From Nocardioides mesophilus (GTDB taxonomy: Bacteria; Actinomycetota; Actinomycetes; Propionibacteriales; Nocardioidaceae), in assembly GCF_014395785.1 (NCBI RefSeq), contig NZ_CP060713.1:2508501-2572500 (forward strand): DNA of 64,000 nt, written 5' to 3'. The notes beneath the pieces are model-generated. The model had not been told where the DNA came from, did not search any database, and saw only the letters and a program-made list of their open reading frames with translations. The translations under genes were made by a program, and so were the position numbers. Shown here piece by piece: positions 8,858 to 18,422 of this stretch (within the stretch, counting starts at the first letter, position 1; the number at the start of each line of letters is the position of its first letter).

Positions 8858-9643
8858 ATGACGACGCTCACCTCCTCGCGGCTGCTCGCCCCGGTGGGGA
8901 CGGCAGGCAAGCTCTTCGCCTTCGGCCTCGACGTGTTCCGCGGCCTGTTCCGCCGTCCCTTCCAGCTGCGGGAGTTCCTCCAGCAGGCCTGGTTCATCGC
9001 CTCGGTCACGATCGTGCCGACCGCGCTGGTGGCGATCCCCTTCGGCGCGGTGATCGCGCTGCAGGTGGGCGGGCTGATCAAGCAGTTCGGTGCCCAGTCC
9101 TTCACCGGCTCCGCCGCGGTACTGGCGGTGGTCCGGGAGGCCGGGCCGATCGCCACCTCGTTGCTGATCGCGGGCGCGGGCGGGTCGGCCATCGCCGCGG
9201 ACCTCGGCGCTCGCAAGATCCGCGAGGAGCTCGACGCGATGATGGTGCTGGGCATCGACCCCATCCAGCGGCTCGTGGTGCCCCGGGTGCTGGCGACGAT
9301 GCTGGTCGCGGTCTTCCTCAACGGCCTGGTCAGCGTGGTGGGAGTGGCCGGCGGCTACGTCTTCAACGTGGTGCTCCAGGACGGCACCCCAGGCGCCTAC
9401 ATCGCCAGCTTCACCGCCCTGGCCCAGCTCCCCGACCTGTGGCAGGGCATGGCCAAGGCGGTGGTCTTCGGGTTGATCGCGGCCGTCGTCGCCGCCTACA
9501 AGGGGATGAACGCCGCCGGTGGCCCCAAGGGGGTCGGCGACGCCGTCAACGAGTCGGTGGTCATCACCTTCATGCTCCTGTTCGTCGTCAACTTCGTGAT
9601 GAGCGCGATGTACTTCCAGCTCGTCCCGCCGAAGACCGGATGA
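8858..9643 (+). CDS. Mce operon permease YrbE-A (MlaE family)
   Basis: This 261-residue inner-membrane protein is the first of two MlaE-family permeases of the importer. It has about six hydrophobic segments and the conserved cytoplasmic loop REAGPIATSLLIAGAGGSAIAADLGARKIREELDAM, with the EExDAxxVxG-type coupling motif that contacts the ATPase. It starts one base after the ATPase stop. The end overlaps a possible upstream start of the second permease as ATGA. Confidence 0.9.
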   Translation: MTTLTSSRLLAPVGTAGKLFAFGLDVFRGLFRRPFQLREFLQQAWFIASVTIVPTALVAIPFGAVIALQVGGLIKQFGAQSFTGSAAVLAVVREAGPIATSLLIAGAGGSAIAADLGARKIREELDAMMVLGIDPIQRLVVPRVLATMLVAVFLNGLVSVVGVAGGYVFNVVLQDGTPGAYIASFTALAQLPDLWQGMAKAVVFGLIAAVVAAYKGMNAAGGPKGVGDAVNESVVITFMLLFVVNFVMSAMYFQLVPPKTG

Positions 9644-9666
9644 GACCCGGTGAGAGAGGGTCTGCC

Positions 9667-10494
9667 ATGGCGAACGTGAGAGCGGTCTACCAGCGTCCGG
9701 CGCGCTTCCTGGACGAGCTGGGCGAGCAGCTGTCGTTCTACCTGCGCGCGCTCGCGTGGACGCCGCGCACGATCCGGCGCTACAAGAAGGAGATCCTCCG
9801 GCTGCTGGCCGAGGTCACCCTCGGGTCGGGTGCGCTCGCGGTCATCGGCGGCACCGTCGGGGTGATCACCGCGATGGCCTTCTTCACCGGCACCGAGGTC
9901 GGGTTGCAGGGCTACGCAGCGCTGAACCAGATCGGCACCGCGGCCTTCTCCGGGTTCGTCTCCGCCTACTTCAACACCCGCGAGATCTCGCCCCTGGTCG
10001 CCGGCATCGCGCTCGCCGCCACGGTCGGCTGCGGCTTCACCGCCCAGCTCGGGGCGATGCGGATCTCCGAGGAGGTCGACGCCCTCGAGGTGATGGCGAT
10101 CCCCTCGCTGCCGTTCCTCGTCACCACCCGGATCATCGCGGGTCTCATCGCGATCGTCCCGCTCTACGTCATGGGCCTGCTGTCGTCGTACTTCGCGACC
10201 AGGCTGACCGTGACCCAGTTCTTCGGGCAGAGCGCCGGCACTTACGACCACTACTTCCACCAGTTCCTGCCGCCGGGCGACGTGCTGTGGTCCTTCGGCA
10301 AGGTGCTGGTCTTCGCCGTCGTCGTCATCCTGATCCACTGCTACTACGGCTACACCGCCTCGGGTGGCCCGGCGGGCGTCGGCCTGGCCGTGGGCCGGGC
10401 GGTGCGCACCTCGATCGTCGCCATCAACGTCATCGACCTGTTCCTGTCGATGGCGATCTGGGGCACGACGACCACGGTCAGGCTGGCGGGCTGA
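9667..10494 (+). CDS. Mce operon permease YrbE-B (MlaE family)
   Basis: This 275-residue partner permease has the family motif SAYFNTREISPLVAGIALAATVGCGFTAQLGAMRISEEVDALEVM and several membrane spans. I chose ATG 9667 because GAGAGAGGG lies 8-9 bp upstream. An in-frame ATG at 9640 overlapping the previous stop as ATGA would add MRPGERGSA and is a real alternative. mceA starts three bases after its stop. Confidence 0.9.
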   Translation: MANVRAVYQRPARFLDELGEQLSFYLRALAWTPRTIRRYKKEILRLLAEVTLGSGALAVIGGTVGVITAMAFFTGTEVGLQGYAALNQIGTAAFSGFVSAYFNTREISPLVAGIALAATVGCGFTAQLGAMRISEEVDALEVMAIPSLPFLVTTRIIAGLIAIVPLYVMGLLSSYFATRLTVTQFFGQSAGTYDHYFHQFLPPGDVLWSFGKVLVFAVVVILIHCYYGYTASGGPAGVGLAVGRAVRTSIVAINVIDLFLSMAIWGTTTTVRLAG

Positions 10495-10496
10495 CC

Positions 10497-11636
10497 ATGA
10501 AGCTGCTCGTCGTGGGGAAGCACCGGGCGCTCGGCGTCGCCTTCCTGGTGCTGCTGCTGCTCTCGGTGTGGTTGACCTATGCGATCTTCACCAAGAAGTT
10601 CGTCGACTACGTGCCGGTGTCGGTGAAGGCCTCGAAGATCGGGCTGCAGCTGCCCCGCCTCGCCGACGTGAAGATCCGCGGCGTCATCGTCGGCGACGTC
10701 CGGGAGATCTCCTCCGACGGCGACGGCGCCACCCTCCGGCTCGCGATCGACCCCGACCTGGCCTCGACCATCCCGGCGAACACGACCGCGCGGATCCTCC
10801 CGAAGACGTTGTTCGGGGAGAAGTACGTCGCGCTGCAGGTGCCGGCCTCGCCCTCGCCGAAGTCGATCGCTGCCGGGGCGGTGATCCGGGAATCGCGGGT
10901 GGCGATCGAGGTGGAGCGGGTGCTCTCGGACCTCTACCCGCTGCTGCGCACGGTGCAGCCCGCGGAGCTCAACTACACGTTGACCGCGCTGGCGACCGCG
11001 TTGGAGGGTCGCGGCGAGGCGCTGGGCGAGAACCTGGTGGTCCTCGAGGACTACCTGGCACGGGTGAACCCCAAGGTGCCGTTGCTCGTCGACGACCTGC
11101 GGAAGCTGGGCGCGGTCTCGGAGACCTACCGCGCGGCGATGCCGGAGCTGGCGAACATCCTGCGCAACAGCGTCACGACCGGCAACACGCTCGTGGCGAA
11201 GGAGCAGAAGCTGACGGCGTTGTTCTCCGACGTCGCGAGCTTCTCCTCGACCAGCAGGGACTTCCTGGAGCAGAACGGCGCGAACATCATCCGGCTCAGC
11301 GAGCAGGGGCAGCAGCAGCTGCCGCTGTTCGCCAAGTACTCCTCGGAGTACCCCTGCCTGCTCCAGACCATGGTGCGGTGGACACCGCGGATGGAGAGCG
11401 CCTACCGCGGCTACACCCTGCACATCAACCTGGAGACGCTGCCGCGACAGCCGCGAGGCTACGAGCCGCGCGACGACCCCGCCTACGCCGACGAGCGCGG
11501 CCCCTTGAGTGAGCAGTCGTGCCGAGCGGCTCCCGGCTACAGCCAGCGCAACCTGCCCGGCGACCGCTACTCCCCGCAGCTGCAGACCGGGGTCGACTAC
11601 CCGGTCGGCAAGCGGGTCCCCCGGGCTTCGACCTGA
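10497..11636 (+). CDS. Mce protein A-position, C-terminus lost by apparent frameshift
   Basis: This is the first of six MCE-domain proteins that form the periplasmic/cell-wall lipid shuttle. An N-terminal membrane anchor (about 10-30) precedes the MCE/MlaD domain (VPVSVKASKIGLQLPRLADVKIRGVIVG to KYVALQVP) and a long helical region. As read, it ends after 379 residues in KRVPRAST. The next 150 bp in the -1 frame encode a family-typical tail that ends exactly in an ATGA overlap with the next mce gene. One missing C in the CCCCC run at 11618-11622, or a -1 slip there, would restore a protein of about 429 residues. An assembly error, a genuine mutation and programmed slippage are all possible. 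Confidence 0.85.
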   Translation: MKLLVVGKHRALGVAFLVLLLLSVWLTYAIFTKKFVDYVPVSVKASKIGLQLPRLADVKIRGVIVGDVREISSDGDGATLRLAIDPDLASTIPANTTARILPKTLFGEKYVALQVPASPSPKSIAAGAVIRESRVAIEVERVLSDLYPLLRTVQPAELNYTLTALATALEGRGEALGENLVVLEDYLARVNPKVPLLVDDLRKLGAVSETYRAAMPELANILRNSVTTGNTLVAKEQKLTALFSDVASFSSTSRDFLEQNGANIIRLSEQGQQQLPLFAKYSSEYPCLLQTMVRWTPRMESAYRGYTLHINLETLPRQPRGYEPRDDPAYADERGPLSEQSCRAAPGYSQRNLPGDRYSPQLQTGVDYPVGKRVPRAST

Positions 11637-11785
11637 CCTCCGGCTTCGCCGGCACCGAGGCCGAGCGGGCGGTGGTCAACTCGATCGCCGGCCCCGCCCT
11701 CGGCGTCCCCGCCGACGAGGTGCCCGACGTGGCGACGCTGCTGTTCGGCCCGCTGGCGCGCGGCGCGGAGGTGAGCCTGCGATGA
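11612..11785 (+). other. out-of-frame C-terminal segment of the first mce gene
   Basis: In the frame one base behind the mceA-position gene, the sequence reads PPGFDLTSGFAGTEAERAVV and on to GPLARGAEVSLR. This is the conserved tail of MceA-type proteins (GTxxERxLVxxLxAPxLGVxxxEVPDVAxLL-like). Its stop forms an ATGA overlap (11782-11785) with the next mce start, matching the operon's other junctions. It has no RBS or plausible start of its own, so it is best read as part of the upstream gene. Confidence 0.8.
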
Positions 11786-12816
11786 AGCTGCTCGACAAGA
11801 AGACCACCGGGGACGCGGTCAAGCTGCTGATCTTCGTGCTCGTCACGACCATGGCGACCGGAGTGCTGGTGATCCTGATCGGCAACATCACCTTCGGCGA
11901 GACCAAGGCCTACAAGGCCGTCTTCAGCGACGCGACCGGAGTGGTCAACGGCGACGACGTCCGGATCGCCGGGGTCAAGGTCGGCACCGTCCAGGACATC
12001 GAGATCGTCGAGAGGACGCGGGCGCTGGTCACCTTCGACGTCGACTCCGACCAGCAGCTGACCGAGAGCACCCTCGCGCAGATCCGCTACCGGAACCTGG
12101 TGGGGCAGCGCTACATCTCGCTCTCGCAGGGCACCGGTGCCCCCGACGTGCTCCCGGCCGGGGCGACGATCCCGCTGGACCGGACCGAGCCGGCCCTGGA
12201 CCTGACCGTGCTGTTCAACGGCTTCAAGCCGCTGTTCGAGGCCATCTCGCCCGCGGACGTCAACAAGCTCGCCTACGAGGTGATCACCGTCTTCCAGGGT
12301 GAGGGCGGCACGCTCGAGAGCCTGCTCGCCCACACCGCCTCGGTCACCACCACCCTGGCCAGCCGCGACCAGGTCATCGGCGAGCTCATCGACAACCTGA
12401 ACGAGGTGATGGTGACGTTGGGCGACCGCGACGACGAGCTCTCGGACCTGCTGGTCAAGCTGCGCGTGTTCGTCTCCGGCCTCTCCGGCGACCGCGAGGC
12501 GATCCTGGGCTCGTTGGACTCCGTCTCCGCACTGGCGGTGGAGACCTCCCAGCTGGTCACGGGGATCCGGCCGTCACTGACCCGCGACGTCACGCAGCTG
12601 CGTGCCGTGGCGGGCAACATCGACCGCAACAAGGGCGAGCTCGACCGCGCGCTGCAGGTGCTGCCGATCAAGCTGAACAAGATCGGTCGGACCGCGACGT
12701 ACGGCTCCTGGTTCAACTTCTACCTCTGCAGCTTCAAGGGTCAGGTGGAGCTGCCCGTGGGCCCCCCTGTCCCGGTCGACTACGAGACCGGGGGAGCGAG
12801 GTGTCACCTCGGATGA
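11782..12816 (+). CDS. Mce family protein, B position
   Basis: This 344-residue MCE-domain protein has an N-terminal anchor (LLIFVLVTTMATGVLVILIG, about 15-34), the MCE domain with AVFSDATGVVNGDDVRIAGVKVG (48-70) and RYRNLVGQRYISL, and a long C-terminal helical segment that ends with a conserved NFYLCSFKG cysteine motif. ATG 11782 overlaps the stop of the repaired mceA frame. Together with five paralogues it should form a hexameric lipid channel. Confidence 0.92.
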   Translation: MKLLDKKTTGDAVKLLIFVLVTTMATGVLVILIGNITFGETKAYKAVFSDATGVVNGDDVRIAGVKVGTVQDIEIVERTRALVTFDVDSDQQLTESTLAQIRYRNLVGQRYISLSQGTGAPDVLPAGATIPLDRTEPALDLTVLFNGFKPLFEAISPADVNKLAYEVITVFQGEGGTLESLLAHTASVTTTLASRDQVIGELIDNLNEVMVTLGDRDDELSDLLVKLRVFVSGLSGDREAILGSLDSVSALAVETSQLVTGIRPSLTRDVTQLRAVAGNIDRNKGELDRALQVLPIKLNKIGRTATYGSWFNFYLCSFKGQVELPVGPPVPVDYETGGARCHLG

Positions 12817-13787
12817 GCGTCCCCTTCCGTGAGCGGAACCCCGTGATCATCGGCGCGATCAGCCTGGCGGTCCTCACCGCACTGGTCCTCGCCGCCTTCC
12901 GGGCCGAGGACCTGCCGCTGATCGGCGGCGGCGACACCTACTACGCGGCGTTCAGCGAGGCCGGCGGCCTGAAGCCGAACGACGAGGTGCGGGTGGCCGG
13001 GGTCCGGGTCGGCAAGGTCAAGACCGTCGACCTCGACGGCGACCACGTGCGCGTCGAGTTCCTCGTCGACAGCGGCGTCGACTTCGGCGAGCGCACGGCC
13101 GCGGCCATCAAGGTCAAGACGCTGCTCGGCGCGATGTACCTCGCGCTCGAGCCGGCCGGCTCCGGCCAGCTCCCGGAGGGGACGGAGATCCCGGTCGAGC
13201 GCACCTCGTCGCCGTACGACGTCGTGGAGGCCTTCGAGGGCCTCGCCGACCGGTCCGCGCGGATCGACACCGACCAGCTGGCCACGTCGCTGGACACGCT
13301 GGCCGCGCTGACCAAGAACACGCCGGAGGAGTTCCGGGCGGCGCTGCGCGGCGTCTCCGACCTGTCCTCCAACATCGCGGCGCGCGACGAGCAGCTCAAC
13401 ACGCTGCTGGGCAACCTGCGCAAGGTCTCCGGCGTGCTCGGCGACCGGCGCCAGGACCTGGTCACCCTGATGCGCGACGGCGACAAGCTGTTCCGGGCCC
13501 TCGCCGCCCGCCGGCAGTCCGTGTCCAACCTGCTCGACGCGACCAGCCAGCTCTCCGTGCAGCTCACCGCGCTGGTCCGGGACACCCGGCAGGACCTCGG
13601 GCCGGCCCTGGACCACCTCGACAACGTCGTCGACGTGCTCCGCAAGAACCAGGACAACCTCGACGCCAGCCTCCGGCTGATGGCGCCGTTCTACCGCGTC
13701 TTCGCCAACACCCTGGGCAACGGTCCCTGGTTCGACACCTACATCCAGAACCTGCCGCCGGTCCCGGCGCTCGGTGGAGGGCTGTGA
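12813..13787 (+). CDS. Mce family protein, C position
   Basis: This 324-residue MCE protein has a short cytoplasmic start (MSVPFRERNP), one membrane span and an MCE domain (YYAAFSEAGGLKPNDEVRVAGVRVG). ATG 12813 overlaps the previous stop as ATGA, like the neighbouring junctions. A GTG at 12801 with GGGGGAG 4 bp upstream is the competing start and would add four residues. The end, NGPWFDTYIQNLPPVP, is family-typical. Confidence 0.9.
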   Translation: MSVPFRERNPVIIGAISLAVLTALVLAAFRAEDLPLIGGGDTYYAAFSEAGGLKPNDEVRVAGVRVGKVKTVDLDGDHVRVEFLVDSGVDFGERTAAAIKVKTLLGAMYLALEPAGSGQLPEGTEIPVERTSSPYDVVEAFEGLADRSARIDTDQLATSLDTLAALTKNTPEEFRAALRGVSDLSSNIAARDEQLNTLLGNLRKVSGVLGDRRQDLVTLMRDGDKLFRALAARRQSVSNLLDATSQLSVQLTALVRDTRQDLGPALDHLDNVVDVLRKNQDNLDASLRLMAPFYRVFANTLGNGPWFDTYIQNLPPVPALGGGL

Positions 13788-13788
13788 G

Positions 13789-14958
13789 ATGACCAAGCAC
13801 CTGCCGGCCCGCCGCGGCCTCACCAGCATCCTCTCCGGCGTCGCGGTGCTCGCCGTCGTAGCCGCGCTGCTGCTCGCGGTCTGGCCGCACGAGGACTCCA
13901 AGACGCTGACGGCGAAGTTCCCGCGCACCGTCTCCCTCTACGAGGGCTCCGACGTCCGGATCCTCGGCGTCCCGGTCGGCACGGTCGAGACCGTCACCCC
14001 GACCGGCACCGACGTCACGGTCACCATGCGCTACGACGCCAAGTACAAGGTGCCGGCCGACGCCAAGGCGGTGATCGTCTCGCCGGCGATCGTCGGGGAC
14101 CGGTTCGTGCAGCTGACGCCGGTCTACACCGGCGGCGACGTGCTCGAGAGCGGTGCGGAGCTGACGACCGAGGACACCTCCACCCCGCTGGAGCTCGACG
14201 AGATCTACCAGAGCATCGACGACCTGGTGGTGGCCCTCGGCCCGGAAGGGGCGAACAAGAAGGGTGCGCTGACGAACCTGCTGGACTCGACCGCCGCGAA
14301 CTTCGCCGGTCAGGGCAAGCAGTTCCACCAGACGATCCGCAACCTGGGCAAGTTCACCGGCACCCTGGAGAACAACAAGGACGAGCTGTTCGGCACCGCC
14401 CGCGAGATCGAGCGCTTCGTCGGTGCGCTCTCGCGCAACGACTCGACCGTCCGCGACTTCAACGACAGCCTCACCGGTGCCGCGGACCTGCTCGCGGACG
14501 AGCGGAAGGACCTTGCCGCGGCGCTGAAGAACCTCGGCATCGCCATGCAGCAGGTGTCCGGCTTCGTCCGCGAGAACCGCGACTCGCTCTCGGAGAACAT
14601 CAAGGGCCTCAACCAGGTCACCAAGGTGCTCGTCAAGCAGCGTGCCGCCCTCGACGAGACGCTGACCAACGCTCCGCTCGCGCTGTCCAACCTGTTCCAC
14701 ACCTACAACCCCTCCACGGGGACGCTCGACACCCGGACGAACGTCGGGGAGAACCTCGCCGACCTGCAGAGCGACCCCGCCGCGCTGCTGTGCGGAGCGC
14801 TCGGCCAGACCCCGACGCCGAAGGAGTCCTGCGACCTGATCAGGAAGGCGCTGCCGCGTCCGGCGGTGTTCGACCGGGTCCGCCGCTCCGGTGAGGTCGT
14901 GGAGGTCGAGCACATCGACCGGTCGCTCGGCGGGATCTTGGAGGTCGACGGACGATGA
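13789..14958 (+). CDS. Mce family protein, D position
   Basis: This 389-residue MCE protein has an N-terminal membrane span (SGVAVLAVVAALLLAVW), an MCE domain beginning TAKFPRTVSLYEGSDVRILGVPVG and a long coiled helical region. Two cysteines occur near the C-terminus (ALLCGALG and KESCDLI). ATG 13789 follows GGTGGAGGGCTGTGAG. The stop overlaps the next start as ATGA. Confidence 0.92.
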   Translation: MTKHLPARRGLTSILSGVAVLAVVAALLLAVWPHEDSKTLTAKFPRTVSLYEGSDVRILGVPVGTVETVTPTGTDVTVTMRYDAKYKVPADAKAVIVSPAIVGDRFVQLTPVYTGGDVLESGAELTTEDTSTPLELDEIYQSIDDLVVALGPEGANKKGALTNLLDSTAANFAGQGKQFHQTIRNLGKFTGTLENNKDELFGTAREIERFVGALSRNDSTVRDFNDSLTGAADLLADERKDLAAALKNLGIAMQQVSGFVRENRDSLSENIKGLNQVTKVLVKQRAALDETLTNAPLALSNLFHTYNPSTGTLDTRTNVGENLADLQSDPAALLCGALGQTPTPKESCDLIRKALPRPAVFDRVRRSGEVVEVEHIDRSLGGILEVDGR

Positions 14959-16451
14959 GCCGCCGTACTTGCTCACGCTCCCTGCGCAGCCGGGTCGCCC
15001 GGCTGGTGACGCTGGTCGCGGTCGGGGCGGTCGCCCTCACCGGGTGCGACTTCTCCGTCTACGACGTGCCGCTGCCCGGCGGGGCCGACCTCGGGGACGA
15101 CCCGTACTCCGTCACCGTGCAGTTCCGCGACGTGCTCGACCTCGTGCCCCAGTCGGCGGTCAAGGTCGACGACGTGACCGTGGGCCGCGTCGACTCCATC
15201 GACCTCGACGGCTACACCGCGGAGGTGACCGTGCTGCTCCGCGGGGACGTCGAGCTTCCGGACAACGCTGTCGCCGAGATCCGTCAGACCAGCCTGCTGG
15301 GCGAGAAGTTCGTGTCGCTGAAAGTGCCGCCGAGCGGGGCCACCCCCGAGCTGCTCGGGGACGGGGACCGGATCCCGCTGTCCCGCTCGGGCCGCAATCC
15401 CGAGGTGGAGGAGGTGCTGGGCGCGATGTCGCTGCTGCTCAACGGCGGCGGCGTGGCGCAGCTGAAGACGATCTCGGTGGAGCTGAACAAGGCGCTCGAG
15501 GGCCGCGAGACCAACGTCCGGGGGGTGCTCGACCAGCTCGACACCTTCATGGGGCAGCTCGACCAGAACAAGGACTCGATCGTGCAGGCCATCGAGAGCC
15601 TCAACCGGCTCTCGAAGTCGCTGAACCGGCAGAAGGGCGCGATCACCACCGCGCTCGACGAGCTTCCGCAGGCACTCGCCTCCATCGACCGGCAGCGCGA
15701 CGACCTGGTCAAGATGCTGCGTGCCCTCAGCGAGCTCAGCGCGGTGGGCACCCGCGTGATCCGGGACTCCAAGGAGGCGACGATCGACAGTCTCGAGGCG
15801 CTCGCCCCGACGCTCACCAAGCTCGCGGAGGCCGGCGACGCGCTGCCCAAGGCACTCCAGGTGTTCCTCACCTACCCGTTCGTCGACGCCGTCGTCGGCA
15901 AGAACCCCGCCCAGGCACGCAACCTGCACATGGGTGACTACACGAACCTCGCGATCCAGCTCGACGTGAAGCTGACCGGTCAGGACGCCAACCCGATCCC
16001 TGATCCCGTCGACCTCTGCACGCAGACCCCGCTGGACCCGCTGTGCCAGGAGGCCGGCCCGGTCACCGAGACCGTCTCCCAGGTGGTGAAGTGCATCCAG
16101 AGCGGCGACCTGGCCAGCAAGGCCTGCAAGAAGGTCACCCTGAAGCAGCTGCGCAAGACCTGCAAGAAGGACAAGTACAAGAACACCGCGGTCTGCCGGA
16201 TCGTGAACCAGCTGCCGGACACCGGTGAGGACGGGCCGATCGGCGGCATCCCGATCCCGATCCCGGACCTGCCGCTGCTGGGTGGCGGCACGGGCGGCAC
16301 GGGTGGCACCGGCGGTGACGGCACCGGTGGCGACGTCGGTGGCGGCCTGTTCCGGACGATGTTCGGACCGGCGCCGGAGCGGCGGAGCACGGCCCCCGAC
16401 TACGACAGCGAGCTGGCTCCGCTGCTGGTGTGGGGAATGGTGCCGCGATGA
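14955..16451 (+). CDS. Mce family lipoprotein, E position (LprK-like)
   Basis: This 498-residue protein occupies the E position, whose members are lipoproteins. The N-terminus has arginines, a hydrophobic stretch and the lipobox ALTGC with cysteine at about residue 30, predicting signal-peptidase II cleavage and lipid anchoring. The MCE domain follows (VQFRDVLDLVPQSAVKVDDVTVG). The C-terminal 100 residues are unusual, with a Cys/Lys-rich stretch and a Pro/Ile then Gly/Thr-rich low-complexity tail (GGGTGGTGGTGG). It is longer than typical MceE proteins because of this tail. A 43-bp gap precedes the F gene. Confidence 0.92.
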   Translation: MSRRTCSRSLRSRVARLVTLVAVGAVALTGCDFSVYDVPLPGGADLGDDPYSVTVQFRDVLDLVPQSAVKVDDVTVGRVDSIDLDGYTAEVTVLLRGDVELPDNAVAEIRQTSLLGEKFVSLKVPPSGATPELLGDGDRIPLSRSGRNPEVEEVLGAMSLLLNGGGVAQLKTISVELNKALEGRETNVRGVLDQLDTFMGQLDQNKDSIVQAIESLNRLSKSLNRQKGAITTALDELPQALASIDRQRDDLVKMLRALSELSAVGTRVIRDSKEATIDSLEALAPTLTKLAEAGDALPKALQVFLTYPFVDAVVGKNPAQARNLHMGDYTNLAIQLDVKLTGQDANPIPDPVDLCTQTPLDPLCQEAGPVTETVSQVVKCIQSGDLASKACKKVTLKQLRKTCKKDKYKNTAVCRIVNQLPDTGEDGPIGGIPIPIPDLPLLGGGTGGTGGTGGDGTGGDVGGGLFRTMFGPAPERRSTAPDYDSELAPLLVWGMVPR

Positions 16452-16494
16452 GCGCCGACCGCGACCGCTCGCGACGCTTCCGGGGTGACTGCGC

Positions 16495-17784
16495 ATGATC
16501 ACGCGACGGACCAAGGTGCAGCTGATCATCTTCGCGCTGATCACCGTGCTCGGGGTCTCCTTCGTCGGAGCCAGATACGCCCGGCTGGACCGGCTGTTCA
16601 TCGACGACTCCTACGTGGTCGCCGCGCACTTCGCGGAGTCCGGCGGGATCTTCGAGGGGGCCGGCGTCTCCTACCGCGGTGTCACCGTCGGCAGGGTGGC
16701 CCAGCTGCGCCTGACCGACGAGGGCGTGGACGTGATGCTCGAGATCGACAACGACTCCGCCAGGATCCCGGAGGACGCGAAGGCCCTGGTGGCCAACCGG
16801 TCCGCGGTCGGGGAGCAGTACGTCGACCTGCTGCCCCAGACCGACGAGGGGCCCTACCTGGAGGAGGGCAGCGAGATCCCGCTCGCGATGACCGAGACCC
16901 CGATCCCGACGACCAAGTTCCTCGTCGACATCGACAGCACCGTCAACTCCGTCGACAAGCGCAGCCTGCGGACCGTGGTCAGCGAGCTCGGCGACGCCTT
17001 CCAGGGCACCGGCGAGGACCTCGGTCAGATCATCGACACGTCGAACTCGTTCATCCGGACCGCCAACGACAACTTCAAGCTGACCACCACGCTCCTCGAG
17101 GACAGCAACGTGGTGCTGGGCACCCAGCTCGACAAGGCCTCCGCCATCAGGAGCTTCTCCTCCGACCTGTCGAAGTTCTCCGACACCCTGGTCAGCTCCG
17201 ACGCCGACCTCCGCCGCGTGATCGACAACGGCAGCGCCACCGCCAACCAGCTGCGCACCTTCCTCGAGGAGAACGACGTCGACCTCGGCGAGCTGATCAA
17301 CAACCTGGTCACCACCGGGGAGGTCACCGCCCGGCACGTCGACGGTACCGAGATGATCCTGGTGGTCTACCCCTACGTCGTCGCCGGCGGCTACACCGTG
17401 GTCGGCAAGGACAGCACCGGTCTCTACGACGCGCACTTCGGTCTGATCACGCAGCAGTCGCCGGTCGTCTGCCACCAGGGCTACCAGAGCACCGACACCC
17501 GGCCGCCCTCGGACCGGGACAACCGGCCGATGAACGAGAGCGCGCGCTGCACCGAGGCCCAGGCTGCGAGCAACGCCCGCGGTGCCCAGAACGCCCCCCG
17601 CGGCCGCGCCGGGACGGCGTACCGTGCGCCGGTCGTCGCGGAGTACGATCGCGCGACCGGACAGGTGGAGTACGCCGACGACGCGGCCCGCCACCCGGTC
17701 ACCTACACCGGGGGCGCCGAGGCCGTGTTCGGCAAGGACTCCTGGAAGTGGCTGCTGCTGCAGCCGCTCGCGGAGGGACGATGA
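16495..17784 (+). CDS. Mce family protein, F position
   Basis: This 429-residue MCE protein has an N-terminal anchor (VQLIIFALITVLGVSFVGARYA) and MCE domain (VAAHFAESGGIFEGAGVSYRGVTVG), followed by a helical region and a C-terminal globular part with HFGLITQQSPVVCHQGY. ATG 16495 follows GGGGTGACTGC. Its stop overlaps the next ORF as ATGA (17781-17784). It completes the six-protein Mce set. Confidence 0.92.
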   Translation: MITRRTKVQLIIFALITVLGVSFVGARYARLDRLFIDDSYVVAAHFAESGGIFEGAGVSYRGVTVGRVAQLRLTDEGVDVMLEIDNDSARIPEDAKALVANRSAVGEQYVDLLPQTDEGPYLEEGSEIPLAMTETPIPTTKFLVDIDSTVNSVDKRSLRTVVSELGDAFQGTGEDLGQIIDTSNSFIRTANDNFKLTTTLLEDSNVVLGTQLDKASAIRSFSSDLSKFSDTLVSSDADLRRVIDNGSATANQLRTFLEENDVDLGELINNLVTTGEVTARHVDGTEMILVVYPYVVAGGYTVVGKDSTGLYDAHFGLITQQSPVVCHQGYQSTDTRPPSDRDNRPMNESARCTEAQAASNARGAQNAPRGRAGTAYRAPVVAEYDRATGQVEYADDAARHPVTYTGGAEAVFGKDSWKWLLLQPLAEGR

Positions 17785-18422
17785 CCGACGCGACGGACCA
17801 GGAAGCAAGGTCGAGCATGCCGCACGCACCCACCGAACCGACCGGACCCACCGGATCCAGGGGACCCACCGAAGAGTCGGGGCCGCCGCCGGGTCGGGAC
17901 GCGACCAGCGAGGCCGGTGGATCGTGGTGGTCCCCGCGCCTGAGCCGGGCGGCCGCGGGCGTGCTGGCTGCCGTGGCCGTGCTGGCCGTGGTCGCTCTCG
18001 TGCTCGAGCTGGTGCTGGTCCGGCCGGGCTGGGTCGAGTCGGAGGAGGAGGACCAGGCCCGCACCGAGGCCGTGCGCGCGGCCGAGCGGTTCGCCGTCCA
18101 GGTGAACAACTTCGACTCCGCCGACGTGGGGACCCTCAAGCAGAGCCTCACCCCGCTGCTGACCACCAAGTTCAACGACGACTTCGAGTCCACGGTGGAC
18201 GACCTGCTCAGCCAGGTGGCCCAGGCCAAGCTCACCTCCCGGGGCGAGGTGATCCGCTCCGCGGTGGCCAGCGTGGACCGTGACTCCGCCGAGGTCCTGG
18301 TGGTGGCCGACGCCACCGCCGACTCGATCTACGGCAAGCGCGCCCGGCACTTCCGCTGGTCGGTGGACCTGGTCAAGGTCGACGGCGACTGGCTCGTCGA
18401 CAACTTCAGCCCGGTGGCGTGA
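17781..18422 (+). CDS. Mce-associated membrane protein
   Basis: This 213-residue protein has a Pro/Thr/Gly-rich cytoplasmic N-terminus of about 50 residues, a single membrane span (about 56-80) and an extracytoplasmic domain of the Mce-associated (NTF2-like) family ending GDWLVDNFSPVA. Mce-associated proteins usually end the operon and are thought to stabilise the complex. It overlaps the F-position gene by ATGA and the next gene by GTGA, so it is translated as part of the same unit. Confidence 0.85.
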   Translation: MTDATDQEARSSMPHAPTEPTGPTGSRGPTEESGPPPGRDATSEAGGSWWSPRLSRAAAGVLAAVAVLAVVALVLELVLVRPGWVESEEEDQARTEAVRAAERFAVQVNNFDSADVGTLKQSLTPLLTTKFNDDFESTVDDLLSQVAQAKLTSRGEVIRSAVASVDRDSAEVLVVADATADSIYGKRARHFRWSVDLVKVDGDWLVDNFSPVA

